Below, one piece after another: positions 16,358 through 27,179 of a DNA stretch of 64,000 nt (positions are counted from its first letter, which is position 1; every line of letters begins with the position of its first letter). The stretch covers positions 519,588 to 583,587 of the forward strand of contig BSBM01001441.1 of NCBI GenBank assembly GCA_027924585.1. The letters are read 5' to 3'. The position numbers were made by a program, and so were the translations under genes. The notes beneath the pieces were generated by a model. That model saw nothing but the letters and a program-made list of their open reading frames with translations, had not been told where the DNA came from and did no database searches. The stretch is from Larix kaempferi. Lineage: Eukaryota; Streptophyta; Pinopsida; Pinales; Pinaceae.

Positions 16358-16458
16358 TTCCGTTGCCGACACTCAAAGGAATGTTTTTACAAACTAAATC
16401 CATTGTTGGGATTTGAACCCGAGTCATCCAAGTATCCTAACTAACTAGTCTACCATGA
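16358..16458 (-). pseudogene. tRNA-Glu remnants (3' tip plus anticodon-less copy)
   Basis: Two pieces lie on the minus strand. At 16,358-16,367 only the 3' tip CGGCAACGGAA remains. At 16,400-16,458 a longer copy reads through the D-arm (TAGACTAGTTAGTTAGGATACTTGG) and directly into the T-arm (GACTCGGGTTCAAATCCCAACAATGGA), missing the anticodon loop and its 3' stem. The equivalent in the duplicate block (25,985) keeps loop CTCTCAC, identifying the parent as tRNA-Glu(CUC). Both pieces are non-functional. Confidence 0.7.
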
Positions 16459-17299
16459 AAGAATTTTTGACAATTTACTCAACTAATAGACATGCTACAT
16501 AAAGAAAGGAATGAATAGTCACTATTGGTATTTATTTTCCATACACTGGAACTAGAACTGGAGTCGTAGACACAGAAAACATAGTAAAATACAAATAGAG
16601 CAGCAAGTATTTGGGCGTAGGATAAAAGGCAACTAAAACACCTCGCTTTTCTGGCAAAGTTTTGATAAAAATCAGTAATTGCGAGTTCTGCAAAAATTGG
16701 TCTGTCGAATTTCGGCGAGTTGGGGTGTTTTGGTTAGCGCTTATACTGCACCTAAGATAAGGGGTACTCATTCCACTCTTTTTTCAAACACTTCTTTTGA
16801 CACGAAGATGACAAAAATTTGCTTAAAGAAATCTCAGCTACATGAAATTGCAATTCTAAATTAAACTTGGTGTTTTCAAACTACCCAAATGAAAAAAATC
16901 ACAATTTCAACCACTAAAACTTGTAATTTTAACCATTTTAAATTTGTCAAAATGAGGCGTTCTGATGGCCCAATACGACACACCAACTATTCGCCTCCAC
17001 AAACACACAAATTAGTTCACTATTGAGGTAATTACAAATTCCAAGAAGGATTGGAAGTATTGGCCATTCTTTAAAGGCTGGAATCTTTGCATGTTGGTGT
17101 GAACACGTTCTATGGAGATAATATGTTCAATATATTTTATGGGCATCTTGTTAAATTTAAATTTCAGATAGTTTTGAATTGAGCTTTGGTGTGTTAAAGT
17201 GCTTTATCTATTTTGGGAGGTAGATATTGTGTTAGGAATTGGTTTTAAATAATAATAATATAATTTTAAGGTTATGACTAAGTCAAATATTAAATTGGT

Positions 17300-17455
17300 A
17301 TATATTTTTTTTGTTTTTGGGATAAAAGACTCTCTCCGTGTAGTGATTTGACTACTAAATTTTACAAAGGTGTACATACCATAATCTCTCTTGGATTTGA
17401 ACTTGTGACCTCCCAAGATGAAAGACGCGTTCTTAACTGTTAGGCCCATTTGAAT
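17300..17455 (-). mobile_element. tRNA-derived SINE
   Basis: Read on minus, the head has an A-box-like GGCCTAACAGTTAAGAAC (17,429-17,446), then a B-box-like AAGTTCAAATCC (17,393-17,404), a body, and an A-rich tail seen as the T8 run at 17,305-17,312. The same head, with TTAACGATTAAGAAC and AGGTTCCAATCC, occurs at 34,676-34,786, so this is a family. A clear target duplication was not resolved. Confidence 0.6.
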
Positions 17456-17456
17456 T

Positions 17457-17870
17457 CTAATATAATATAAGTGGATCACAACACCAAATCGGCCACAAAA
17501 AGTTTGAAATGTTTGGAGTTAGTGGTTTAAATACTTTTATGTGGAAGGTTTTTAATAGTCTATCTACAACTTGTTTGGTGAAAGGATTAGTGCAACATAT
17601 ATCCAAGGAAAAAAGCCATGGAATACTCAAAACAACATCAACTTTTATATTGTATGTGACATGATAGTCATCCTCAAGGTTATAGTCTTTTAGTATAAGT
17701 TCCACCTTGTGCACCACACTATCATATTAGTGCAACATATATCCAAGGAAATAAGCCATGGAATACTCAAAACAACATCTATTTTTATATTGTGTGTGAC
17801 ATGATAGTCATCCTCAAGGCTATAATCTTTCAGTGTAAGTTCCACCTTGTGCACCACACCATCACATTAG
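17457..17870 (-). pseudogene. Ty3/gypsy protease-domain remnant with 140-bp tandem duplication
   Basis: The minus strand encodes an open piece of 86 codons with HKVELILKDYNLEDDYHV, then DVVLSIPWLFSLD. The latter matches the end of plant gypsy retropepsin domains (DVVLGxxWL). The catalytic DSG segment is not visible. A 140-bp block (17,591-17,730 and 17,731-17,870) duplicates this coding piece. Since 140 is not a multiple of three, the second copy is out of frame. It lies in the block unique to duplication copy 1. Confidence 0.6.
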
Positions 17871-18556
17871 ATGTGTCAATGACCTAGGATGGTGATGGAG
17901 AAGTGTTCATGGGCATTAAGAGGGAAGCCCTATTCCTTATTAGAAATGTTAAATGGAAATGTTAAATGCATGGACAAGATCGACTAGAGCAAGGAGTTTT
18001 GTGTTTTTAATGTAGGGATAAAATTTGAAGGCATCAAGAGTACTCAATTTAGTCATTATAGTATGGGACATTAACGGCCTTCCTATTTCTAATGCTATAT
18101 GAGATTAGTCTTATTGATTGTGTCATTATTTGGTTGTTTAGGAAGAGTATCCTCATTGGATTTAGAATTATAATTAAATTGCCATATAATCTTAACCACA
18201 AAAAGTTGTATAGGGTTGTAGACGTGTTCCTTAAATTAGCATTAGAAGCATTAATATAACGATTTGAGGTTGAGAATTATTTTAGATTTTTCCTCTTCCT
18301 TGGCACTCCTATCATTTAACTAACCTTTTTAACTAGAGAGAATGAATTACCTTTATCTTTATAGCTTCAAATGACTGTACTCTTCTAACTATGGTAATGA
18401 CTTTTTCAAATAAACAAGATTAAACATTCTATTCTCACTTTGGTTTTATGACCTCATTTTTATAGATTTAGAGATCCACGCCATATTTTAGGGAGAGTTG
18501 TCTTTGAATCCAAAACTTGGAACTTCTCATTGTATTCTTGACTATCAAGTCTTTTT

Positions 18557-19082
18557 GGAATTAGTGCATGAGTTGAACATCATAATGCCTACCCTACTTA
18601 TGATCTTATATCTAAATCAACACATTTCATAACTCTCCAAAGATACCTGTATGGTTTTTATAGATTCACCTCTCAGCCTTTATATGGTATACCACATATA
18701 AATGTTGTATCGTCGTTAATTTATTCTCCTTTGGAATTAGTGCATGAGTTGAACATCATAATGCCTACCCTACTTATGATCTTATATCTAAATCAACACA
18801 TTTCATAACTCTCCAAAGATACCTCTATGGTTTTTATAGATTCACCTCTCAGCCTTTATATGGTATACCACATATAAATGTTGTATTGTCGTTAATTTAT
18901 TCTCCTTTGGAATTAGTGCATGAGTTGAACATCATAATGCCTACCCTACTTATGATCTTATATCTAAATCAACACATTTCATAACTCTCCAAAGATACCT
19001 GTATGGTTTTTATAGATTCATCTCTCACCCTTTATATGGTATACCACATATAAATGTTGTATTGTCGTTAATTTATTCTCCT
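18557..19082. repeat. 176-bp unit present three times in tandem
   Basis: Units begin at 18,557, 18,733 and 18,909 with GGAATTAGTGCATGAGTTG and differ at only a few bases. The paralogous block has a single, diverged unit at about 26,459-26,635. The triplication is therefore later than the segmental duplication and recent. Confidence 0.95.
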
Positions 19083-19299
19083 GATTGCACATGTGTTTCA
19101 TATTGCAAGATACCTTGATCTTGATACAAGACATTAGTCTATTTACATGAATCCAAGGGAAAATATTATGGAGAGTGGTAAGCAAGAAATTATAAAAGGG
19201 GCTCTTAGTGAAGCCAAATCCCATAGAAGGGAAAATAAATGAAGTTTATGTCCTTCAATATTAAAAGGTAGAGGATGCCTACAAAATACCACCCTTGAG

Positions 19300-19600
19300 G
19301 ATCCTTCAATCATCATTTTGTATGCAATTTGAATGGGTTGAATCTTTGGTTAAGTTTAATTGATATCCTTACAACATGGACCTAAATGAATCATGGTATA
19401 ATGTAAAAACTATAAGAACATCAAAATGAAAAAATGACCAAATATTAGGTTAAGAACAATTTCAATGAGAGAAGAAAAATTCAGAGATATGGAGTAGAAG
19501 TTGGTTGGGTTTTATAGCCTTCCTTTCTCTAAGGGCATTAGGGAGGAAACCATTAATAAACTAAAGGCTTTCAAAAAAGAAGCCTAATATTGAGAGAAAA
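19300..19600 (+). mobile_element. LINE-derived fragment in duplication copy 1
   Basis: Decayed sequence collinear with 27,540-27,830 of the LINE at 27,180-29,650. It covers the linker between endonuclease and reverse transcriptase, with recognisable words such as NMDLNESWYN against KMDIKESWCN in the other copy. It has stops and frameshifts and ends near 19,590, where the copies diverge. Confidence 0.55.
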
Positions 19601-20039
19601 CCACCATAGTCCCAGATAGGGAAGGAGCCTTTCTTTATCAAAGATGTGACAAGGGATTTGGAAGTAGTCGAATGCATCTAATTGTCTTTATGATATCTCC
19701 AATATCATCATGTTGTAGCTTTCCATATGGCTTGTATTCTACCCACTTCCCATCATAAAGCAATTTATCAATAAACCCTTGAGATTTTGGTTTGAGTAGA
19801 AGAATTATTGACCTCTTCTCCATCTTAGAAGCTAAAAAATGTATAATAATGAGTTGGAAGAGATATTGAGCCATCATAAATAAGAGATCCTTATTTTGTT
19901 TGGAACCGTTATCTATAGATTGTTTGATCATCAAAATTATGGAAAGGTAAATTCACACATGAGGTAATGAATTGTCATGGAAGTATGATGCCTTGACAAG
20001 CCTTGTTTATCATTTCTCTCTCATTTAATGATTCTTCAA
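19601..20039. other. Unassigned, with a small recurring segment
   Basis: The stretch at 19,780-19,870 (minus strand reading ...MEKRSIILLLKPKSQ...) recurs diverged at about 24,660-24,750 (MDKRSIVILLKPKA) and about 15,570-15,650. An open minus frame of 98 codons spans 19,638-19,934 but matches no family I know. It may be part of the duplicated repeat. Confidence 0.35.
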
Positions 20040-20381
20040 CAAGCCTTGTTGATCATTTCTCCCTTGTTCACTTGGAATTCCACAAGTTAAATGCTAGGCC
20101 ACCATGGTTGCTTCTTATTGGTTGTTTCTCCCTCAAGATGGTTAGGTCAAATATGGAACCACCATAGTTGGGGCCTTTGCACCATGGATGAGTGCAGAGG
20201 TGAATGCTCCTACAAAAATTCCATTGGCATTCCACTTGCCATGCTCACTGATTGCACCCTTGACACCCATGGTTTCTACAACATTAACCTCATGGATGGC
20301 TACAACCTTCCCATGTTCAGATCTCCCTGCAAAGGCTCGAGGAAATACATATATGTTGCTTGCACCAACAATTTGACCTAA
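20040..20381 (+). pseudogene. Thaumatin-like protein fragment
   Basis: A plus frame from 20,091 gives SRWLGQIWN, then CTMDECRGEC, GIPLAMLTDCTLD, GFYNINLMDGYNLPM and SPCKGSRK. This order matches the middle of thaumatin-like (PR-5) proteins: GRxWxRTGC, CxTGDC, PPATLAEFTL, FYDVSLVDGYNLPM. Intact members are secreted, of some 220-250 residues with 16 cysteines. Here only about 95 residues are open, the conserved GDC reads DEC, the signal peptide and acidic-cleft N-terminal half are missing, and no C-terminal half follows. It is a decayed gene fragment, possibly captured by a repeat. Confidence 0.75.
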
Positions 20382-20872
20382 TCTCTCAATCTTTTCTTCA
20401 AGTGAAGAATAAACATGGCTATGCCATGAAGATCATGTGATTTTGCTTCAACACACCTCAATATTGCTACACAAGATCCTATTGCAATCTCCATATGTGC
20501 AAACCCACTACTTTCTATTGCCTCTGTAAGAATGATTTTACCAAATCTTATAATAATGCTTATGATGATCCTACTAGCATCATTACATGCTTTAGAGCTG
20601 ACTATGTCATCAAGTTCTTCCCTCATTAACAATTGTAGAATTATTATATTTTCATCTTCAGGGTTTAAATCCCTCTCAACACTACACTCCTTTATCCTTT
20701 CAGATCATAGGTGTTGATGAAAGTGTACTTGTAGTTTTTGTACAATCATAGGAATTAATTATAGTCATATTAAATACTGAACAAAAACATGTGATATGTA
20801 TTTTAGTTGCATAAGTATTTTGCAAGATATGCTTAGCTTTAATCACGTTGCATGTTGAGTTGTGTTCTAGTG
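20382..20872. other. Unassigned sequence between thaumatin fragment and hAT element
   Basis: A minus frame of 85 codons (20,378-20,632) and overlapping plus frames are open, but none shows a known domain. The first possible continuation of the thaumatin gene could not be read here. I see no other structure. Confidence 0.3.
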
Positions 20873-22807
20873 ACAACCATCATGGAAATTTTAGGGGCTA
20901 ATCTTAGCCCATTTGCTAAGTTTAGGGGTTTCAAATTTTTAATGGGCTATTTTTTTTATTAAACACCCGTTAGGTATGATTAGCCCACATTTTATTTATT
21001 TATTTATAATGAACATGAGGTTAGACCCATCGAATTTAGAAAGGGGAGCCAAGATAAAACAATTTTGCCCCTCTAAAAATCTATTTAAACCTTTGTTCGC
21101 CCACGAAAATTGCTAGGTAGCTTACATTCACCCCCGATCTCTAGAAATGATAGTTGCTAGGGGCTATTTCACTCTTTATCTACCATGGAAATTGAAGTCG
21201 GAGTTACATTTGTCCATATTTTATGGGTTGAATATTGTTTTGCAAGTTGCTTAATGTCCACATGAGAAGGGCACTTGATATTCTATCAGGCCTTATAGCA
21301 ACTCATTTGCATCTAGGAGAGTTTAGAATCCTATCGGCTTAGATCCAAAGTTTCCCCAGGAAACATGAGGATTGTGAATCATGCAATCGACAATGCACCA
21401 ATAACATTTTTGTGGGTGTTTGGGGCATCATGCATAAGGGGCCATGATTTGGGCATGCAAGGGGCCATGACATTGATTATAACCACTGCAATTTTGTTTC
21501 TACTTGTGTTTATGTTCTCCTTTCCAGGTCATGCCATGGGTGGAGCAAACTAGAATCCCACTATCTTTGTTGCTTCTTTTTCTTTGGGTGTTGTTAGGTA
21601 TTTTGACATGTTGCTTGTTTTGTTTATTGAATTTTATGGTTCTCAAAGGTTTTTTATAGTAGTTTGTAGAAATTTGATTTCAACTTGCATGTTGCCAGTG
21701 GTTTGTAGAAACCTTAGAAAAGAATGCAGACTTTGTTTGAAGCATGGAGCTTTGTTTATTGTATTTGTAGAAGCAGTCCCAGATTCTGTCCAATCTGCCT
21801 CGTTACTCTTCTACTAGCTCTGTCATAGTTTTGCATCTTACTCTTATACTAGCTCTGTCATAGTTTTGCATCCTTCCTTTCATGGATTTAAATACTTGAA
21901 CCAATGTATTAACATCACCACATTCTCAACGACCTACATGTTTTTTTTTTGCATGGAAATATATCATGCATAGTGGGGTTGTTTTTTAATTAGATTTGGA
22001 AGCATGTGGATAATATCTAGTTGAATAAACATTTGTTAACTAACTTGGAACAACTTTCCATATAGAGTGGCAATTATTTTTTAGAATAGTTCCAAGTACA
22101 TTGAAATAAACCATACACATTTAGAGTTTTTAACCCTCTAATTTGGTAAGGTGTGTGCATAAATGAGGTGTTGATGGGCCCTTATAATAGCATAGAGAGC
22201 CAAATGAGGATTGAGGTGTTGGTGGGCCCTTGTATTAATATTGATCTATTTGTTGTGGTGATGAAAAAATTGTTTATTGTTTTCCAAGAATATTCCTAGC
22301 ATACAGTGAATGTCTATGTATTGTGATAGTTAGAGTGAGGTACCAATCTACCACCAAAAGAGGACTTGTTATGTGATGATTTATTAATATTGATCTCCTA
22401 TTTAGTATTTTTTGTATATGTTTTCCTATTACTATATATGGTTTTAGACTTTGTCAAAAAATTCGCCAAGACTTCACAATATTTTATAATTTAGTACAAG
22501 ATTCACCAAGACTTAAGTTTTTATAATTTAGTTAAAAATTTGCCAAGATTTTACAAGGTTTTATACGTTAGTGAAATATTTGCCAAGTCTGATTTTACAA
22601 GTTTATATAATTCATTAAGAGATTCGCCAAAAAATTATATATACATAATATAACATTGATAAAATAACCTTCATATTTTCCTATATATCATAATATAATA
22701 TAACATTGATAAAATAGCCTTCATATTTTCTTATATATCATGGGGATTCACCCATTTATTATACATAGAAATTTAGGGGGGTTCTTAAAATTTTCCCTGA
22801 CAACCAT
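20873..22807 (+). mobile_element. Non-autonomous hAT-type DNA transposon with 8-bp TSD
   Basis: The element spans 20,881-22,799 (1,919 bp). It is flanked on both sides by the 8-bp direct repeat ACAACCAT (20,873-20,880 and 22,800-22,807), the size of hAT target duplications. Its ends are an imperfect inverted pair: left CATGGAAATTTTAGGGGC, right (inverted) CAGGGAAAATTTTAAGAAC, matching the C-A-G-G-G start common in plant hAT ends. No transposase frame is seen; the longest internal open frames (21,365-21,553 and 21,584-21,817) have no hAT motif. Related ends occur at 37,856 and 50,909, so this is a family. Confidence 0.75.
22455..22640. repeat. Subterminal repeats of the hAT element
   Basis: Four to five diverged units of about 40-45 bp, each built on ATTCGCCAAGA-TTTACAA-TTTTATAATTTAGT. 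Subterminal motif clusters of this kind are typical transposase-binding regions in hAT elements. The inverted fragment at 37,856-38,115 carries the same units in opposite orientation (GGCGAATC..., TCTTTCAC..., TTATAAA...). Confidence 0.7.
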
Positions 22808-23718
22808 GGAACTGTTGTTGTGACAATGACCCATGTTCAAATCTTAATAGGCATGCTCCCTCATTGCGTAGGTTTTCCGAATGTGTATATTGATATTGGT
22901 CTAGCGAATTAGTTCAAACAATTATTGAGAATATATACAACATATCATTCTTCACTTAAGTGCACAAGGGTAAGACACATTATTACAATGTTTATGGTCC
23001 CTAAAAAAGATGGGATCACATTTAAAAAAATAGAATCTTGTTATTTTGTTTTCTTATTCTTGGTATTTAGATTTCGTATTTGTGTGGTAAAACAATGTTT
23101 TTGGAAGGATTTATTATGTATATCATAGTAGATGTCTACAATTGGAAAGGTTGGTACCTAGAAGGGACTATTAGTTGGAGACTGATAACCCTTAATAGTT
23201 AGAGCAAAGGAGTTACTATGCATTCAAAGAGTTCAATGCCATATTATGGTTTTAATGTTTAAGGTGTTTAATCATAATACTTTTGATATTTCATTGTTTG
23301 AATGGAGGGACATATTCCCAATAATAATCCAGATTTAGTTTGAAATGGTTGAAAATGACAATTGCGTTCCTCCATCTATAATTGTAGTCCTTAGTATCTC
23401 ATATATGATTACAAAACATTCTCAATAATTTTCTTGAAAAAGGGCACTTTCAAAAGCATTATTTTAGGCTAGCATACTTTGTTTGTGAAAATTGATTAAT
23501 AAATGATTAGTTTTTTTTTTAAAATCTAATGTATATCGAAAGAAATAAAATTAAGGTTGCATAAGTGCTTGTTAGGGGTTCAAAACTAGTCCTAAAAGTT
23601 GAATTTTGTGACAATTAGAAGAACACAATTCCTTTTTTTTCTAATGAAGGATGTACTTAATTTACTTTTGTTAATTGAAATACAATTATTTATTACAACT
23701 TTTTTTATCATGGAAGAG

Positions 23719-23758
<40 letters not shown>

Positions 23759-24150
23759 TTGAAATTAAGATCAACTCTTCAAATATAATCAAAGAATAGA
23801 AGATTAATCATGACCAAATTTCTAATGAAACATAATAAAATACATGAGTGGTCAATGTGGGCCAAGTCACCCAAAAGTACACAGGATAAATTACCAAAGT
23901 AAAGTATGTTGAAGTACAACTATAAAACATGTTTATGCATGTTCACTAAACTAAGTCACATCATTGATATTTAGATTTGGTGTGTGTGTTCCAACTATTA
24001 TTAGAAGATTGCAATATGCTCATTAACATGCTACAAATTTGTGATTGCTTATCCTATGGAATGAAAGTAATGAAAGTAGAGAGAAAATTCATGAAGGATA
24101 AAATCTAGATATTCTACATCTTATGCATTTTTTTCCTTGATGTGGATCTC
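22808..24150. other. Unassigned AT-rich stretch
   Basis: Contains the (AT)n tract at 23,723-23,757 and several poly-T runs. Open frames are short and without recognised domains. Nothing here is supported as a gene. Confidence 0.4.
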
Positions 24151-25744
24151 ATGAAACTAGGAATCATATTGGAAATTAGACATGCTTAATATCTATAAAT
24201 GTAAGGAATTAACTCATGGCTAAAGTAATGACTAACATACTATAAGTATAGGAAAGTAAATTGCAGCAAATGCATAATCATGAACTTCATATCGACGTTA
24301 TAATTAATAGATTGAAGGAAACAAAAATTAAAGATATAAGAACTAAGCTTGTAAGTCTAAGAAAGTAAATGACATAACTACAACTAAGAACCTTGAATTT
24401 ATACACCAAATGTAAATGTAAATGGATACCAAAATTAAAGAATGCATCTTTCTAAGAATACAAGGAAGAAGAAACCTTGTCATTAAATGATATGAATTGG
24501 TTTATAAAAAAATTAGGGTTTTGCTTCTTAGGAATGAATAATGATAAGTACACATTTTATATTCATATCGTTTGAAATCATTCTTAATCATTAGGTCTAT
24601 ATTCATATCGTTTGAAATCATTCTACCTTCTTCTTATCACAAAATAATTAATTAATAATATTTAAGCTTTGGGCTTGAGTAGAATAACTATTGACCTTTT
24701 ATCCATCTAAGACACTAAAGAATGTATGAGAAGCTAGAGAAGTTATAAGAATGAGTTGGAAGATTATTGAGATGGAAAGAAGAATGGAAAGGTAAAATCA
24801 TCAAGTACGTTGAGACAAATTGTGAGTGATACTCAATTCCAAATGTATATGGAAATCGACTACTAGTAGTTGGAATAAACTATTAGTGTAGCAAACATAC
24901 CTTATTTGTAGATTTCCTTTGCAAATCCAACATGGATTTTGATAAATTATTGGAATTGCAAGTTTTGATTGTCGAAATCGTAGAATGGAGTTGTTTCAAG
25001 ATGAATCAAGGCGTATAAATCCATCTACAATGTCAAAATTTCTTAAAAAACAAAATTCCATTGTCAAAATTGCAACTTTTCATCGTCAAGGAATTTTGAC
25101 AAGTTGTTGGAATTACAAGTTTTGATTGTTGACATCACAATATGAAGTTGTTCCAAAATGAGTGAAGGCCTATAAATCCATCTACAATGTGAAAATTTCC
25201 AAACTAATAGAATTACATTGTAAAAAGTAGCAACATTATTGTGTTTTTTTGTTTATTTTTTATAAATAGAATTTGGGTGACAGCCAAATCTCAAATACTT
25301 CGACCTTGGAGGAGTCATAGAACGTTGTAGGGTTTCACTTTACAATGTTGGAACCCATAAGTCTCAAACATTGATTACCCATCCTTCAACAAACACAAAT
25401 TATCCATTATAGAATGCCATTGGACAATCAACGAAGCTTGGGCTAATCAAATGCTTACCTAGTAATTAAATAAACCATTTATAAATTGCCCATTCATGTG
25501 ATATTTCCTTCATTCCAAGCTTCTTGTGCATATGACCACACTCCAATCCAACCTTGAACCCCATTGTTGACTTTTGTAAACCTACCTTTGAAGGAGAAGA
25601 CTGCTACAGAAATAAATTGTTTCATGGTAGTTTAAGTTGAAGTGGAGAGTGACCAACTCTAAAGTGAGTATTCACATCTACCATTGCTTTTGCCACGTAC
25701 TGTCCCTATAGGTTACGTTTTGTTAACTAATACAATCAACAGTT

Positions 25745-25816
25745 GCGTTTGTAGTCCAACGGTTAGGATAGTTTCCTTCCAAGCAATAGACCCAGGTTCG
25801 ACTCCCGGCAGACGCA
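25745..25816 (+). tRNA. tRNA-Gly(UCC) copy 2, decaying
   Basis: Same length and same acceptor, D-arm and anticodon loop (TCC) as the copy at 16,164. The anticodon stem now reads GTTTC against GCAAT (one T-C mismatch and a G-T pair), and the T-stem CCAGG against CCCGG has an A-C mismatch. The B box GGTTCGACTCC remains. It is probably a pseudogene or a weakly functional copy. Confidence 0.82.
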
Positions 25817-25984
25817 TGTTTTGTTGTCTAGAATTTTTACACAAGTGATTCTATTGTTGGCTATGGTTTTTTGAAATGTTTTTGGTGAAGAATTGTTGCC
25901 GCTGCTATTTAAAAACGACTTCTGTTGTGCAACAACAACCAGTTTTAAAACAGGATCGAAAGTATATTTTTTCTAAAAGTGAAA

Positions 25985-26056
25985 TTCCGTTGCCGGGATT
26001 TGAACCCGGGTCCCTTAGGTGAGAGCCGTCAAATTAGTACGCTCTGTCCAGGTAAT
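25985..26056 (-). pseudogene. tRNA-Glu(CUC) pseudogene
   Basis: On minus the 3' half is a near-perfect plant tRNA-Glu: loop CTCTCAC (anticodon CTC), GACCCGGGTTCAAATCCCGG, and acceptor 3' strand CAACGGA. The 5' half does not match: GACGG cannot pair with CTAAG in the anticodon stem, and no TCCGTTG partner for the acceptor is present. It lies convergent to tRNA-Gly copy 2 at 170 bp, the same arrangement as in the other block. Confidence 0.75.
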
Positions 26057-27179
26057 CATCTATTCACAACAAAGAATTGTAAGCATTGGTCATAGTCTTA
26101 AATTAGTGCTAAGATCATTTATGCATAGATTTGCTAAGGATTAGTTTTTTGGATAGATATGTTGTTATAGCTTTAGTTTGTGGCATTTTGTGTTTTACCT
26201 CTTCCTTGAGCCTCCTATAATTTTCCTAACTTTTTTTAAGAGTCACTTACCTTTCTCTTAATAGTTTCAAAAGGCTCTTTACTCTTCTAACCATAGTAAA
26301 GACGTTTTTCTAAGAAATGAGTTTAATATTTTTATAGCAGTTTGAATATATGACCTCATTTTTTAGATGTAGATATGCACACCAAATCTATGGAGATTTT
26401 GACTTTGAATCCAGGACTTGGAACTTCTCATTGTATTCTTTGATTGTCAAGTCTCTTTTGGAATTAGTGCATGAGTTGAACATTATAGGGCACATCCTAC
26501 TTACAATCTCATCTCTAAGTTAATCCATTTGAAAATTGTTCAAAAATCTCTTTGATTTTTATAGATCCATTCCTCACCCTTTATATGGGATACCCTATCT
26601 AAATGTTGCAGGCCAAAATTAATTTATCCTCTTAATTGCAAATGCGTTTCACCTTGAAAGATAACTTGATCTTGCTTAGCCATCTCATGACTCAAAAGAG
26701 GACACAAAACATTACGAGTCTATTTACATGGAGCCAAGGGAGTATATTAAGGATAGTGGTAGGAAATAAACTATAAATTGACTCTTATTGAAGCCAAATC
26801 CCAAAGAAGGGAAAATAAATGAAGCTACTATCCTTCAAAACCAAAAGGTAGAAGATGCCTACAAAATATCACCCCTAAGGATGAATTTGCTTGAATCAAA
26901 ATTTAACTTATTTTTTCACAAGAAACTATGGTCGAGGCAAACTTATGCATTTTCATTTGTTCAAAATCGTGTTGGGAGTTTAGAACCCTAAGCTTTATAG
27001 GTCATTTTGGTGGCCTAATAATTTGATAGATCTCATACTTTTGATTTAAGGAAGTTTCTTACCTAAACCATGCCATCAAGTCTCACTAAACCATCGAGTA
27101 TCACTAAAGTCAACATAATTTAATATGGTTTGCCCTTATTGAATGTTTATGGTCTTCCTTCAAACTTGAAAGTGTTCTA

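Larger units (their letters stand above)
14690..19600. repeat. Segmental duplication, copy 1
   Basis: Diverged but collinear with about 24,150-27,830. Shared landmarks in order are: AAGAAAGTAAATGACATAAC (15,128 / 24,362); ACTAGGGTTTTGCTT-like (15,282 / 24,512); tRNA-Gly(UCC) (16,164 / 25,745); CCGTTGCCG of tRNA-Glu (16,360 / 25,987); CTTGGAACTTCTCATTGTATTC (18,518 / 26,419); GAAGCCAAATCCCA (19,211 / 26,792); and LINE-like sequence ending GGGCATTAGGGAGGAAACCATTA (19,531 / 27,772). Copy 1 holds about 1.7 kb (16,470-18,200) with no counterpart in copy 2, carrying a SINE and a gypsy protease remnant. Edges are approximate. Confidence 0.8.

Noticed and set aside
23723-23757. (AT)n tract as part of family A
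   Set aside because: Its flanks (GGAAGAGTTGA / CTTGAAATTAAG) do not match the family A flanks; an independent microsatellite.
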